This document shows, piece by piece, positions 45,067 through 55,580 of a stretch of DNA of 64,000 bases. Origin of the DNA: Monocercomonoides exilis (taxonomy: Eukaryota > Preaxostyla > Oxymonadida > Polymastigidae); assembly GCA_001643675.2 (NCBI GenBank), contig LSRY02000061.1, positions 124,001 through 188,000 of the forward strand, read 5' to 3'. The notes beneath the pieces are model-generated. The model did no database searches and had not been told where the DNA came from. It saw nothing but the letters and a program-made list of their open reading frames with translations. Positions within the stretch are counted from its first letter, which is position 1, and each line of letters starts with the position of its first letter. Position numbers and translations under genes: made by a program.

Positions 45067-47337
45067 TTATAAAATAGTTGCATGTGCTTCGGATCGAGTT
45101 ATTTGAGTTTTATCAAATAACAGGCTTTTCTCTGTTTTTATTCTTACCAATGTCATTGCTCTTAATAAAAATGTCATTTGGAATTGATCCTTAAAAATCT
45201 CTTTTAAAAAATCTTTCAGTGAAGTTTGAATAGAAATTCTTTTCAGCTCCGATCCCCTTCGCATTGCAAAAGAAATACTTCTTCTCTTTTGAGAATGAAC
45301 CAACACTACTGGCATGATTTCATAAGCATCCGCACAAAAAGGTAATAAAAGCGGAGGATGATGCTTCACTGCTTCAAACAATGCAAGCAAATCTCCAAAT
45401 ATTTCTTCGATGGAACCTCCTCTTTTCTTCAGCTTGTACAATCGCTTAAACGGTATGATGCGATCTGTGAAACGACGAAGCCACTCGGCAGGATCAAGAA
45501 CAATTGTCTGCTTTTCAATCGGTATAACTTTATCTTTCAGATCATTTAGGAGAACGAATGAAGAGTTCTCATTCTCTGTTTCTTGATAAAAATCAGTGAA
45601 AAAGTTTGATTGAATGGTGAATGAATAAATTTCACGGACAGAAGCGTCTTTACTCTGAAAAGAAGTTTGATGAGAAGTTACTCTGTTTGGAGATGAGTTA
45701 ATTTTATTATAATCTGCAAATCGTGTATCTGAAGGCTTTAATAAACTTGAGTTGTCGCATGCAAGATAAGAGGTTCTCGATGAACTTTGGGGGGGCGATG
45801 GAGGGGTAATAAATAACGAATCTGTATGAGTTGGATGGGTTAGCTCAATAACTTGTTCGTGAAAGAAATGATTTGTCTGATCTAAATCATCTAGAGGAAT
45901 GGTTGTGACAGGACTTGATGATTTCTCTGTCATGTCAATAGTTTCATCAGAAGGCGTAAATACAGGACGTTCTTTTGATCGACCGATCTGATACAAATAT
46001 CGATCTTTCACTGACATCTCTTTCAGAATGTTTTTCTGTTGCATTTTAATTTCCTTTGCGATAATCATTTTCACAATTTGATCATTTTCATTTGAATGAG
46101 TCATATCTTGTTCCATGTTTGCCAGAGCACTCTTCAACTCTTCAATCGTAGGTTCATTTTGTATATTTGCCTTCAATCCCTGTTGTGTTCTTTCTTTTCT
46201 CTCTTTCATTCTTTTCTCCGACAAATCCCACATTTCCCTCTCCTTTTCATTCACAAACCAAGGCTTCCTCACCCACTCTCCAAACAGTCTTTTGAACTCT
46301 TTTGCTTCTCTGATTTGCTTCCGAATCAGATCGATTCTCCTCTGATCGAGATGACTATCATGCAATTCATTACTACTAAAAAGAGTTTTTTCTGAAACGA
46401 TTGGATTTGATTCCTCATCTATCTGCAGTTTATAATCTTCCTTTGTCCAACGATCCAGCATTTCTTCACGCTTCTTTATCTGAATTGCACTCACCTTCTT
46501 CCCATCTGCGGCAATCTCAATGTCTGGATGATATGAATGCTGAACTCGAATGTCTGACCCCCAGTTTGTGATGTTTGTTTCGAGAAGCTGATCAAGAGAA
46601 GATGAAACACTTTCACATGAGTTATCGGTCATTGGTGAAGTCAGACATTGGCATTCCTCCTGCTGAGAAACAATATCCAAATTATTATTTTCTTCTGGAA
46701 GATTCTCCTTTAACTTATTGGCTTTAAGAAATTGGCCAAGTGTATTTATGATTGAAGCTTCGGTCAGAGGAACATCAAGAGATTCGTCTGCTTTTTTGAT
46801 TTGCGAAGGTTCTAAAGATGGAATTGCATCATTATTTAGTTGGGAAATCTCTTTTTGTTGTCTACGAATTTTGACTGTTGAAAATGCGATCGCTTTATGT
46901 TGATTGATGCTTCTATCAAGAGAAGAATCACAAATTTCACATTTTGATTCATCTGATTTAATTTGTTCTTTCAAGGAAGGAAAAGACGAAATAGCTCCAT
47001 CAAGAAATAAAGTATTATTTACATTTATATTATCTTTGTGAATTTGTAAAAGCTCTGACTTGTCCTGGAAAAAATTTCTTGAATTTGTGATAGAAGATAA
47101 CTCTTGTGCTTGCTTGTGTTGAATTTGTAAACCAGGATTTTGATATGGAATAGACGAACAATAACTTGAGGGATCCTGAAACATTTTCTCGCTTGAATAT
47201 GACGTTTGTGATGGTGATATTTGTGAGTTCAGAAAATCATAAATAGTAGGCATAATAGAAGAGTAGTTTTTTGATTTCTCATTTAATCGAAGGTCATATT
47301 GCTGCTTGTTTGTAAATGATATCGATTGAATGGTCAT
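45067..47337 (-). CDS. Unknown protein, tandem paralog A
   Basis: Single exon, 756 aa, ATG at 47337. It is related over most of its length to the next gene (paralog B). Shared blocks: a segment near 285-300 (KREEMLDRWTKED versus QKEAMISRWTEQD); the best conserved block near 335-355 (IREAKEFKRLFGEWVRKPW versus IKEAKRHEKLFGEWVRKDW); an acidic helix (TIEELKSAL versus TIEELRNAL); and QTIVLDPAEW versus QVIVLDQMEW near 610. The N-terminus is Ser/Gln/Asn-rich and disordered. The C-terminal 130 residues are mixed hydrophobic and may fold. There is no signal peptide, membrane helix or enzyme motif. The family is not recognised; FGEWVRKxW looks like its hallmark. Confidence 0.75.
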   Translation of the reverse strand: MTIQSISFTNKQQYDLRLNEKSKNYSSIMPTIYDFLNSQISPSQTSYSSEKMFQDPSSYCSSIPYQNPGLQIQHKQAQELSSITNSRNFFQDKSELLQIHKDNINVNNTLFLDGAISSFPSLKEQIKSDESKCEICDSSLDRSINQHKAIAFSTVKIRRQQKEISQLNNDAIPSLEPSQIKKADESLDVPLTEASIINTLGQFLKANKLKENLPEENNNLDIVSQQEECQCLTSPMTDNSCESVSSSLDQLLETNITNWGSDIRVQHSYHPDIEIAADGKKVSAIQIKKREEMLDRWTKEDYKLQIDEESNPIVSEKTLFSSNELHDSHLDQRRIDLIRKQIREAKEFKRLFGEWVRKPWFVNEKEREMWDLSEKRMKERKERTQQGLKANIQNEPTIEELKSALANMEQDMTHSNENDQIVKMIIAKEIKMQQKNILKEMSVKDRYLYQIGRSKERPVFTPSDETIDMTEKSSSPVTTIPLDDLDQTNHFFHEQVIELTHPTHTDSLFITPPSPPQSSSRTSYLACDNSSLLKPSDTRFADYNKINSSPNRVTSHQTSFQSKDASVREIYSFTIQSNFFTDFYQETENENSSFVLLNDLKDKVIPIEKQTIVLDPAEWLRRFTDRIIPFKRLYKLKKRGGSIEEIFGDLLALFEAVKHHPPLLLPFCADAYEIMPVVLVHSQKRRSISFAMRRGSELKRISIQTSLKDFLKEIFKDQFQMTFLLRAMTLVRIKTEKSLLFDKTQITRSEAHATIL

Positions 47338-47561
47338 TGGAACTTTGAACGCCTATAATGCCCTTTTATTTAACAAATTGGTATTTTTCCTATAAAGAAA
47401 AATAAAAGTTTGTATTCAACTTGTTGCAATCGAATAAGAAACAAAAATTACTAACTAATTAAATTTGATTAAAAATATCTTCACTATCCTCAATTTTTAA
47501 AGCAAAAAAATAAAACTTAAAAAATTATGGAACCAATAGAAAAATCATATAAATCACTGTA

Positions 47562-49850
47562 TCAATTATTGACAAATGATGATATTGATATAATGATTGG
47601 CTGACAGCTTTGCGCAATTCTTCTCTTGTAATGAACTGTTTTTTGATGAATGGAGTAAGAAAATTGTTCATTTGGTGAATCTTTGTCGAAAGATGTTGTT
47701 TCTTCAATAAAGGGGAAATCATCAAATAAAGATAATAACATTGACGCCCTCTGCTTTAAGAATTCTTTTCTTTTTTGTTCCCGGTTGATTATTTCCAAAT
47801 TTTGATAAAATATCTGATATTGCAAAATTACTGGGGCGTGTATAATCTGCTTAATGTATTCAGTTGATTGTTCAAGATATTTATTAATATTTTCTCCGTT
47901 ACGTTTCATTTTGCTCTTAATTTTCGGATTTAAAAACGGGTCTTTGTATCTATTATGCCATTCCATCTGATCAAGAACAATGACTTGCTTTCTAAGTTCA
48001 ACCTCATTGCAGACTTGCTCCTTATTTAGCAAGATACTTTGAGGATATTCAGCTTCCATCAATTCAATTGAATAATTTTGAGTGATCATAACATTTGGAC
48101 AGGAATTATCAACTCCTTTGCGGAAATGAACCACGGATGATGGATATTGCAGGTATAAATGGTTCTGTTTTTCTGATGAAAAAGAGTATTTTTGTGATGT
48201 TTTTGAGTTATCAATTGAAAAGCTATCTTTTGAATCTGAATCATTTTTAGGTTGTGTGAAAGGAGAACTTGAATGAATAACAGCTTTCTTTGGATGAAGC
48301 TTCGCAGTTGCAATAAGTCTGTCCACAATTTGTTGCTGATACTGCTCATAAGGAGATTGTTGGCTGGTCAGTGAACTCACTCTGCATTGTTCAGGAGAAG
48401 TGAGTGATTGATTTGAGGTGCTCACATATTTTCCCAATTTGCGTTCTTTCTTTGCTTGGCTCATAATGAATCTTTCCAGATCTGTTAACTCAGCTCTGTT
48501 CCTTTCCTTTGCTGTCTCCCTTTCCACTTTCATTAATTGTTGTTTCAGTTCTTTCTTCTTCTCTTCATCTAATCCTGATGGTTCAGCATATTTCAGTGCG
48601 TTTCTAAGCTCTTCAATTGTTATCTGTTCAATATCATCATCTTTAACTTTATCAATTTTTCTGGCTTCTTCTTTTCGAATCTCTTTTTCCTCAGCTTCGT
48701 CCCACATCCCCGCTTCTTCGTTGTCTTTGATCCAATCCTTTCTTACCCACTCGCCAAACAGTTTTTCGTGCCTCTTTGCCTCTTTAATCTGTTGCTTGAT
48801 AGTTTCTCTTCTCAGCTTGCCCATCTTTGAACTAGTTGCACTGTGTTCATTAATATCTTTAAATAGCGCAGACGCTGAAGACAAATCCTGATGCTCCAGA
48901 AGAGCTTTGTCTTGCTCTGTCCAGCGGCTTATCATTGCCTCTTTCTGCACAATGGAGATAATTGACTGCATCTTTCCGTCTATTTCTACATCAACGTCAT
49001 TGCATTGTTGACGTTTTTCAGTCGGCTGAGGCTTCCATCGAATAATCCCATCCACAATCAGCGGGTCGATTGGAGATTGCGGAGATGGGGAAGATGGACG
49101 TGAAGATGGTGATTTCATAGAAGGAGAATTAGTGTGATCATTTCTTATAAATACGTCATCTGAAATTCTTTGGCTATTGCTTGACAGATCGAGATTAGGA
49201 TACATTGTTGTTGTTTTCTTTTCATAAGCAACTTCATTCTCTTTAAGATTTTGAATAAATTGCTTACCTATATCAGCATAAAACTGATATTTCGTGTAGA
49301 AAGGTGAATTATCCCGAACACCATGCAAGCGAGAAGGTGAAATAGTTCCATGTTTATTGAAAGTTGAAGAATTTTTAATCTTTTCATTTTTTGAACTTTT
49401 TTCTCCTTGACCATTAAGAGATATTAATTGACTCGTAACGCGTAGATGCATCAGTGAAATTGAGTCTTCAAGATTCCATGTTGAATTTTGCACTGTTTTT
49501 TGCGATTCAGGTGAATCAGATGTGAAAAAAGAACAATGCTGAGACAAAAATTGCCTACAATTCTGCAATTTTTTATTATCGTCATTGACAAAAGAATCTT
49601 CAACAGTATAAGGACGTGATCTTTGAATATGCTCTGTTGAAAAAGGTCTTGATGAAATAAGTGTTTTTGGAGTGTTTAGGATCTGATTCTCTGTATCATG
49701 TATACGAAAATAATCACAACTGTGATTTGTTTCATTTAACGATGACTGAAACCAAGTTTGATTATAACTTTGTTCGTTTTGAAAAGTTTTAATTTCCTTA
49801 TCCTTTTGCAAAAATATCAAACCAAGCAATATATCCGAACAAAATGCCAT
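47562..49850 (-). CDS. Unknown protein, tandem paralog B
   Basis: Single exon, 762 aa from the ATG at 49850 (MAFCSDILLGLIFLQKDKE). An in-frame GTG 33 bases further upstream is not a likely start. It shares with paralog A the sequence RWTEQDKALLEHQ, the hallmark HEKLFGEWVRKDWIKDNEE and MWDEAEEKEIRKEE, the TIEELRNAL helix, ETAKERNRAELTDLERFIM and VIVLDQMEWHNRY. The two genes lie head-to-tail with 224 bp between them, which indicates local duplication followed by strong divergence of the N-terminal halves. The N-terminal 20 residues are hydrophobic enough to suggest a weak signal or anchor, unlike paralog A. No family is recognised. Confidence 0.75.
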   Translation of the reverse strand: MAFCSDILLGLIFLQKDKEIKTFQNEQSYNQTWFQSSLNETNHSCDYFRIHDTENQILNTPKTLISSRPFSTEHIQRSRPYTVEDSFVNDDNKKLQNCRQFLSQHCSFFTSDSPESQKTVQNSTWNLEDSISLMHLRVTSQLISLNGQGEKSSKNEKIKNSSTFNKHGTISPSRLHGVRDNSPFYTKYQFYADIGKQFIQNLKENEVAYEKKTTTMYPNLDLSSNSQRISDDVFIRNDHTNSPSMKSPSSRPSSPSPQSPIDPLIVDGIIRWKPQPTEKRQQCNDVDVEIDGKMQSIISIVQKEAMISRWTEQDKALLEHQDLSSASALFKDINEHSATSSKMGKLRRETIKQQIKEAKRHEKLFGEWVRKDWIKDNEEAGMWDEAEEKEIRKEEARKIDKVKDDDIEQITIEELRNALKYAEPSGLDEEKKKELKQQLMKVERETAKERNRAELTDLERFIMSQAKKERKLGKYVSTSNQSLTSPEQCRVSSLTSQQSPYEQYQQQIVDRLIATAKLHPKKAVIHSSSPFTQPKNDSDSKDSFSIDNSKTSQKYSFSSEKQNHLYLQYPSSVVHFRKGVDNSCPNVMITQNYSIELMEAEYPQSILLNKEQVCNEVELRKQVIVLDQMEWHNRYKDPFLNPKIKSKMKRNGENINKYLEQSTEYIKQIIHAPVILQYQIFYQNLEIINREQKRKEFLKQRASMLLSLFDDFPFIEETTSFDKDSPNEQFSYSIHQKTVHYKRRIAQSCQPIIISISSFVNN

Positions 49851-50081
49851 AATAAATAAAACATACGTTTGTTGAAGTTGCACAACTTTGCGAAAAGCAC
49901 GAAGAATAACTCATTTTCTCCGAGAAAAATTCATTAGTTTTCAATTTAAAAAAATAAAGGTTGTTCATATTTCAATTATTGTGAAAGTTTTATTTCTCAT
50001 CTTTTTTGTTGAAGTGATTTATATTTGGAATTTGTTTTGACAAGATATTCTATTACCACAATTTATTTTTGACAGATAATA

Positions 50082-52453
50082 ATGTCTGTTGCATTCAATG
50101 CTGTGAAAGCAACAGGTGTTCCTATTACGGGAGAAGAAGTTGATACTGTTGTGAGTGTGTCAGTTCTTCGAAATTTCAAAAAATAATGTTATTATTTTTG
50201 GCAGGAGCCACACGTGAATCATTAGAAGCTTCAGAAAAAATATGCCGTGCGCTTGTTTCAAGATTTGGCTGCACCTCTGTTGAATCTCGTTTGAAATCAG
50301 CGATTGTTCTCGTTGCTTGCATGGAACGGGGTCATCCATCGTTCAGGGAACAAGTTAGATCTCAAAGTGATTTTTTGAGAAAATTTGCATGTATATTGAC
50401 TCTTTATATTTTATTTTATTTTCAAGTGATTATCACATACTTGCGTATATTTATTTAGCTCAACAACCTCCAATTAGATCAGAAGCAGACAGGGAAAACC
50501 TCGATAAATATGACGAGCAAGCAAAAGTTTGTAAGAAAATTTTGCATTTATTTCATTTACTTTTGCAATTAAGATTGTTTTAAATCAGATGTACGAAAAA
50601 GGAAATAAACAAATTATCGTGAATGATGATTCTAATGATTTTCTAAGTGACATGGAGTCAAAAGCAAGAAGAGTTGGTCCAATGCGAACACTTGAGGGGG
50701 TTGGATCCAATACAGTTGAGCGTTTGAACCTTTTCTTTGCGAGCATTCTTTAACTGTGAATTGTTTTGTTTATTTTGCATTTTTTTTTATATGACCAGGT
50801 TCAGAGCGAAACACTGTGAGTGCTATATCAGGCGGAGTATTCACACCAACCGTCAAGTTTGGAGTAAACGAGAGGGTCGATTCAACTTTCAAGATCACAG
50901 GGGATCCTGTGGCAGCATCTGAAAGAATGCCAAATTTCCGCTCTTCTGCTGTTCCGAATGATTTTGACTCAAGAACACTGGCTCCTCGAAGACTGGGCGG
51001 CTTTGACGAGGAAGAAGCAGCAGACGAGCAGTACAGCCAACCTCAGAGAGGGCAATACACTACAGCTCGCACAGCAGAAGCTATTCGCGAAGGACTATCA
51101 GCCTCAGTTGGTTCAGATGTATATGACAGATCATATGCAACTGGACCTGCAACATCAACATATATTCCATCCTCAGCAACAGCATCAGTTTCAAATAAAG
51201 TTGTTTTCCCAGATGTGAGATCTACAACAGGGGAGTTAGAGCAAAAGCTTGTTGAAGATGTTTGCGTGGCTGCAGGTGTAGGAGTTTCACCACCAAAGCA
51301 AGTGATGTCACATTTCGTTGAGACAGCAAAGCGACTGGATCTTGCATTTGTTGTGGCATGCTTGGCGGACAAGTGTTTGGGAGAGAGTGCAGTTCCAAAG
51401 GCAAAGTCGTATTTCTGTCTGGCAGCGCTGACTGAGCCGTCTTTTGTGGCGCAACGTCCAACTGTAATGGGGCTGGTGAGGGCACAGAAAGATGCTATTT
51501 CAAGAGGAGCCAGGCTTCTCACTAATGCAGCAGCAAAACAGAAAGCTGCCATTGTTCTGGAAAGGATTGAATCAAAAGACGTGGAATGTGCTCCTGCTTC
51601 TGCTCAACCAACACCTCAGTCCAATCAGATTCATAACCCAATCGCTCGAAGAGCTGTTGCAATGACTTCAGCGGAATCAACATCAAAAACATCAGCGAAG
51701 AATGGAACAAGCAAACCAAAAAGCAAACATATTGCAGAAGACAATCCTTTGATTGCAATAGATTGGACTACACAAGAATCTTCTCATTCTTCTTTTACGT
51801 CTTCTGCTGCTTCAACTTCTTCAACAGCAATACCATCAAATGCAACCAAAACACACACTGCAGCAGAAGAATTGTCCAAAATATTCTCACCACCGGAGCT
51901 GTCTGATGATACCAATGATCCTTTTGGCTTAAATTCTGAGGCATCATCATCATCATTAACAACCACAACAACTGGACAGGCTAAACAACAAGAACAGCCA
52001 ATCAACTCTATTGTTGCCGAACTCACTGCATTAACCACGAAGCCAGTAATGCCTCCTTATTATCCGGCACCAGTAAATATCCATACGCAAACACATCCAT
52101 TTTCTTTGCCACACACACAGCCTCAGATTTTACAGCAAACTCAACCACCGCCAATGCCAATGCCAATGCCAATGCAGAACTTCGGGTATTCTTATCCAGC
52201 AGCAGCTGCAGTGAATCCGATGATGCCAAAGAATGTGATGCCACTGATGGGTACATCAGCAGCTGCACAACGTCCAATGCAGGCGATCCAATTTGCACAG
52301 ATCCCATCGCCGTATGTGAAAGAGAAGGCGCATATTGTGAATTTGAAAAAAGGGGCTTCAAGTGAATCGAGCGAGGAAAGTGCGTTTGACTTTATGAAAG
52401 GAAGTTCTGATGATGCGTTCGATTTTGTTGGGGACTTAATGAAGAGCACTTAA
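50082..52453 (+). CDS. Tepsin/MTV1-like ENTH-tVHS protein (AP-4 accessory factor)
   Basis: Five exons, 50082-50154, 50205-50366, 50459-50526, 50589-50721 and 50799-52453, give 696 aa. Residues 1-110 are an ENTH/VHS-like helical domain (AFNAVKATGVPITGEEVD, then ATRESLEASEKICRALVSRF and SAIVLVACMERGHPSF). Around 285-400 a second helical domain (ELEQKLVEDVCVAAGVGVSP, then MSHFVETAKRLDLAFVVACL and KSYFCLAALTEPSFV) resembles the second, VHS-like domain of human tepsin and Arabidopsis MTV1. The order ENTH then tVHS is specific to that family, which works with AP-4 coats at the trans-Golgi. The rest is a disordered tail with DPFGLNS and an acidic FDFVGDLMK end, possibly adaptor-binding motifs. The first two introns start GTGTGT and GTGATT, less typical than the rest. 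Confidence 0.75.
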
Positions 52454-53509
52454 TTATTGCCTTTTATTTTTACGAATTTTAATTTTGGATAATTTTTGGT
52501 TAGCAATCCTTTTTCATTACGATTTTATGATTATTGTTATTTGGTTTTTATGAATTTGTTAATGTTTTGATGTTTCGTTATTGCTGACGAAATTTTATTC
52601 GTTTTGGATTGTATGTTTATGCTTTGAACGGATTAATTTATTTTTTTATTTTTTATTTTTTTATTTTTTATTTAAAAATTTTAAAACTCACTCATGATAT
52701 ATTTTCAATTATGAGAACACAATTCTCTCTTTTCTTTTAAATATTGTTTCTGTGACTGATGATTCGCTTTCATTGATATTTTTTGGAATTTATTGTATTC
52801 ATTATAATTATTATTGTTTATCTGATGAATTTTTTTGAACTTTGTTCGTTTCTTTCAGTAATTTGCTTGATAATTTTAGAATATCTGTAATTTGTATTTG
52901 AGCATCTTTGGATTACTCCACCTCACATAAGCAATCCGCAGATAACTTCTTTTAATTAAAAATTACTTTTGATTTGAAAAATTTGATTGTTCATTGGTTA
53001 TTTTGCAATCAATGTTCAAAAGGGGAATAGCAAAGCTAATTTTTCATATTTTTTTTTGTTTTTGTTGAATAATCAGGTGCATTATGTTGCAACGACAAAG
53101 ACGTTTGATCCAGAAAAATAATGATGGAAAAGCAAAACACAAAAAGTAGAAAGGAAGAAGACATAACATGCGAGATAGAAATACAGAAAATACAAACACA
53201 ACAATGCAGAAGACGACAATTAAATAAAGATATGATTAATACGAAAAAACAAATAAGTGCATGAATAATGAAAAGGATGTGAAAACGTTGAATGCATCAT
53301 AAATACTTTATGTACATCTTCTGCATAAAGATAAGTGTTTTTAACTTCAATATTTCTAACCATTCTTCCTTTTGACAAACTGCCTATACATTTTCTCATC
53401 TTTCAAAATAATTGTTAATTATTATTTTTTTTTATTCTTTTGGATCAAGCCAATTCAGCACTGCCCTTTTCACGCACCGGACAGTCAACTGAATCTCTTC
53501 AAGATGCAA
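52454..53509. other. Convergent intergenic region
   Basis: 1,056 bp between the tepsin-like gene and the Stm1/SERBP1-like gene. It contains T-rich TTTTTTA repeats (about 52640-52675), and a purine-rich stretch around 53085-53270 with no credible coding frame. Confidence 0.6.
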
Positions 53510-55055
53510 TTAGCTCTTTTGAGCTTTTCCCAATGCAGGAAATGCATTGTCGTTGATCTTAGCAGCAGCTGGCTTTGGTCCTCTTGCCTGTGCGGCATCT
53601 CTTGGTTTCTTGGCTGCGTTTGATGTTGAGGCATTTGCTCCTTGCTTTCCTGGTTGGTATTGCATCTTCTGGTTGGCTGGCTTGTTAGCTGAGTTATCTG
53701 GCTTTGAAACTGGGGTAACTGTGGTGCCTTGTCCTGGACGCCATGTCTGTGCAACAACAGGTTGGTCAACTGCTGGAGCTGCAGCAGCGGCGGAGGCTGA
53801 GGCTGGTGCGGGCTTGGCTGCTTGTGGTTTGTCTCCCATGCGGCGTCCTTTGCCGTCCTCGGGCTTTCTTCCTCTGCGGTTGTCGCTTTCCTTGCGTGGT
53901 TGCACACCTTGGAAGAACCAGGCGGTTGAGAACTCTGCAACCTTAACAGTTGGTTCGTTGTCCTTCTTCTTTTTCGGTTGTGGTTGTTGCTTTGGCTTAA
54001 TGATTTCAGGGAGAAGAGAGTTTTCTTCTTCTTCTTTCTTCTCTTCTTTTTTCTCCTCTTTCTTTCCAGCTTTCTTTGGCTCTTCCTTCTTGGCTGCCTT
54101 CTTATCTCCCTTCTTTTCTACTTTTTTTGGTTCCTCTTTTTTGCCGCCTTTCTTTGGCTCTTCCTTCTTTGCTCCTTTCTTGGGTTCTTCCTTTTTGCCA
54201 GATTTTTTCTCATCTTTCTTTTCAGTCTTTTTCTCCTCTTTCTTTTCAGTCTTTTTCTCTTCTTTTTTCTCTTCCTTCTTTTCCACTTTCTTTTCAGCTT
54301 TCTTTTCGGTCTTCTTCTGCTCTTTTGCTGGCTTTGGCTTTGGTGCAGATTTTCCTTCGCTGATAACTGTATATTGAGACAAATCAATAGATTCATCAGT
54401 CTCAATATGTGCAGCTTTACGTTCCTTGAACAATACTCTCTGAGCTGCCAAGTTGGCTTCATATTCTTCAAGAGTCTTTGCATTTTCCAAGAATTTTCTT
54501 CTTTCCTCTTTTTTCTTTTCTTCTTCAAGTGCCTTTCTCTCTTCAGGTGTCAATTCAGGAACTTTTTCTTTCTTCTCGTCTTTTTTCTCTTCTGTCTTTG
54601 CTGTTCCTTCAACTTCGGCTTTCTTTTCTTCTGTTTTTTCCTCTCCAGCAACTTCCTTCAACACTTCTTCCTTTGCTTCTTCAACTTCATGTTTATCGAC
54701 AGTGCTTCCCCAACCACCGTGGCCGCCTTTAGCAACTTCCTTTCTGTACGCACAAAAAAGAATTTTAATTAAAAAAATTTGAATACCAGAAAAAAATTCC
54801 AAACCCTCTTCCAGTTCCTGAAATGCGATCATAAACTCTCTTTTCTGGACGTGCTGCATCAACAACTGGCTGGAATCCATGAGCATCTTTCTTATCTGAA
54901 GCAGCTCCTTTCTTTTCTGAAGCTTTTGCAGCTTTTGTTTGGGAACGAGTTGCTTCTTGCAGTTTTTGTTGCTTTTGTCCCTTCTTTCCGAGCTTTTCGT
55001 TCCTTTTTTCTTCAGCCAACAGTAAATCAAACAAGTTACCAGACTTTGACGCCAT
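53510..55055 (-). CDS. Stm1/SERBP1/HABP4-like ribosome- and mRNA-binding protein
   Basis: Exons 54805-55055 and 53510-54743 (61-nt intron) give 494 aa. The N-terminus MASKSGNLFDLLLAEE is like the Stm1/SERBP1 start. The family signature spans the splice: KRVYDRISGTGRG joined to KEVAKGGHGGWGS, matching the hyaluronan/mRNA-binding FDRxSGTGRG...GGxGxxNWG motif. Proteins of this family sit in the mRNA channel of idle ribosomes and help keep them intact. Also visible are LTPEERKALEEEKKKEE with TLEEYEANLA, a long Lys/Glu repeat region with PKKxxKKEE units (about 250-340), and a Gln/Ala/Gly-rich C-terminus with RRGRK-type basic patches. It ends ...AFPALGKAQKS. The expanded K/E repeats make it longer than the yeast and animal proteins. 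Confidence 0.85.
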
Positions 55056-55580
55056 GCTTACCGTAAGATCGAATTAAATATTCATCAATACAAATACATA
55101 AAAACATCAATTTAAAATTATTAAAATATTTGCACAATGATGCATTGTTAAAAAATCAATTCGATATAATAGAAACAAATATTAAATAATATTTTCAAAA
55201 AAGCATTTTTAAAAGGAATAACTATTAAATTAACTTGACAAACATTATTCTATTATCAGACAATCTGATCACACAACCATATTTTGAAATGATTCATTTT
55301 GTTTCATGTTAAGGATTCTTCTTCCAAACAAAAAGAGAATAATGAAATCAAAAGATATTATTAATAAGACACAACGAAAGAAAGACTTACTCAAAGTTGA
55401 TAAACTTTTTTTTTTTTTGAAAAATAACAATAAAAATCACATCTCTTTCATAGATATTTTATTGGAATGAAAAATATTTTGAAATTTATAAAATATAAAA
55501 CGAATCTTTCATCATCAACGACCATAATGCATTTCTGATAAATTTATTTTTTTATTAATTTTTACACAGAATTCAAATTT
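55056..55580. other. Divergent AT-rich intergenic region
   Basis: 525 bp between the start codons of the Stm1-like gene and the AAA protein gene. Nothing beyond short A/T runs was seen. Confidence 0.6.

Noticed and set aside
47562-49883. GTG start at 49883 for paralog B
   Set aside because: Eukaryotic genes rarely start at GTG and an in-frame ATG lies 11 codons downstream at 49850.
53547-54772. Long plus-strand frames (276 and 264 aa) of Phe/Ser/Leu
   Set aside because: Antisense shadows of the Lys/Glu repeats of the Stm1/SERBP1-like gene, which has a recognisable family signature and a supported intron.
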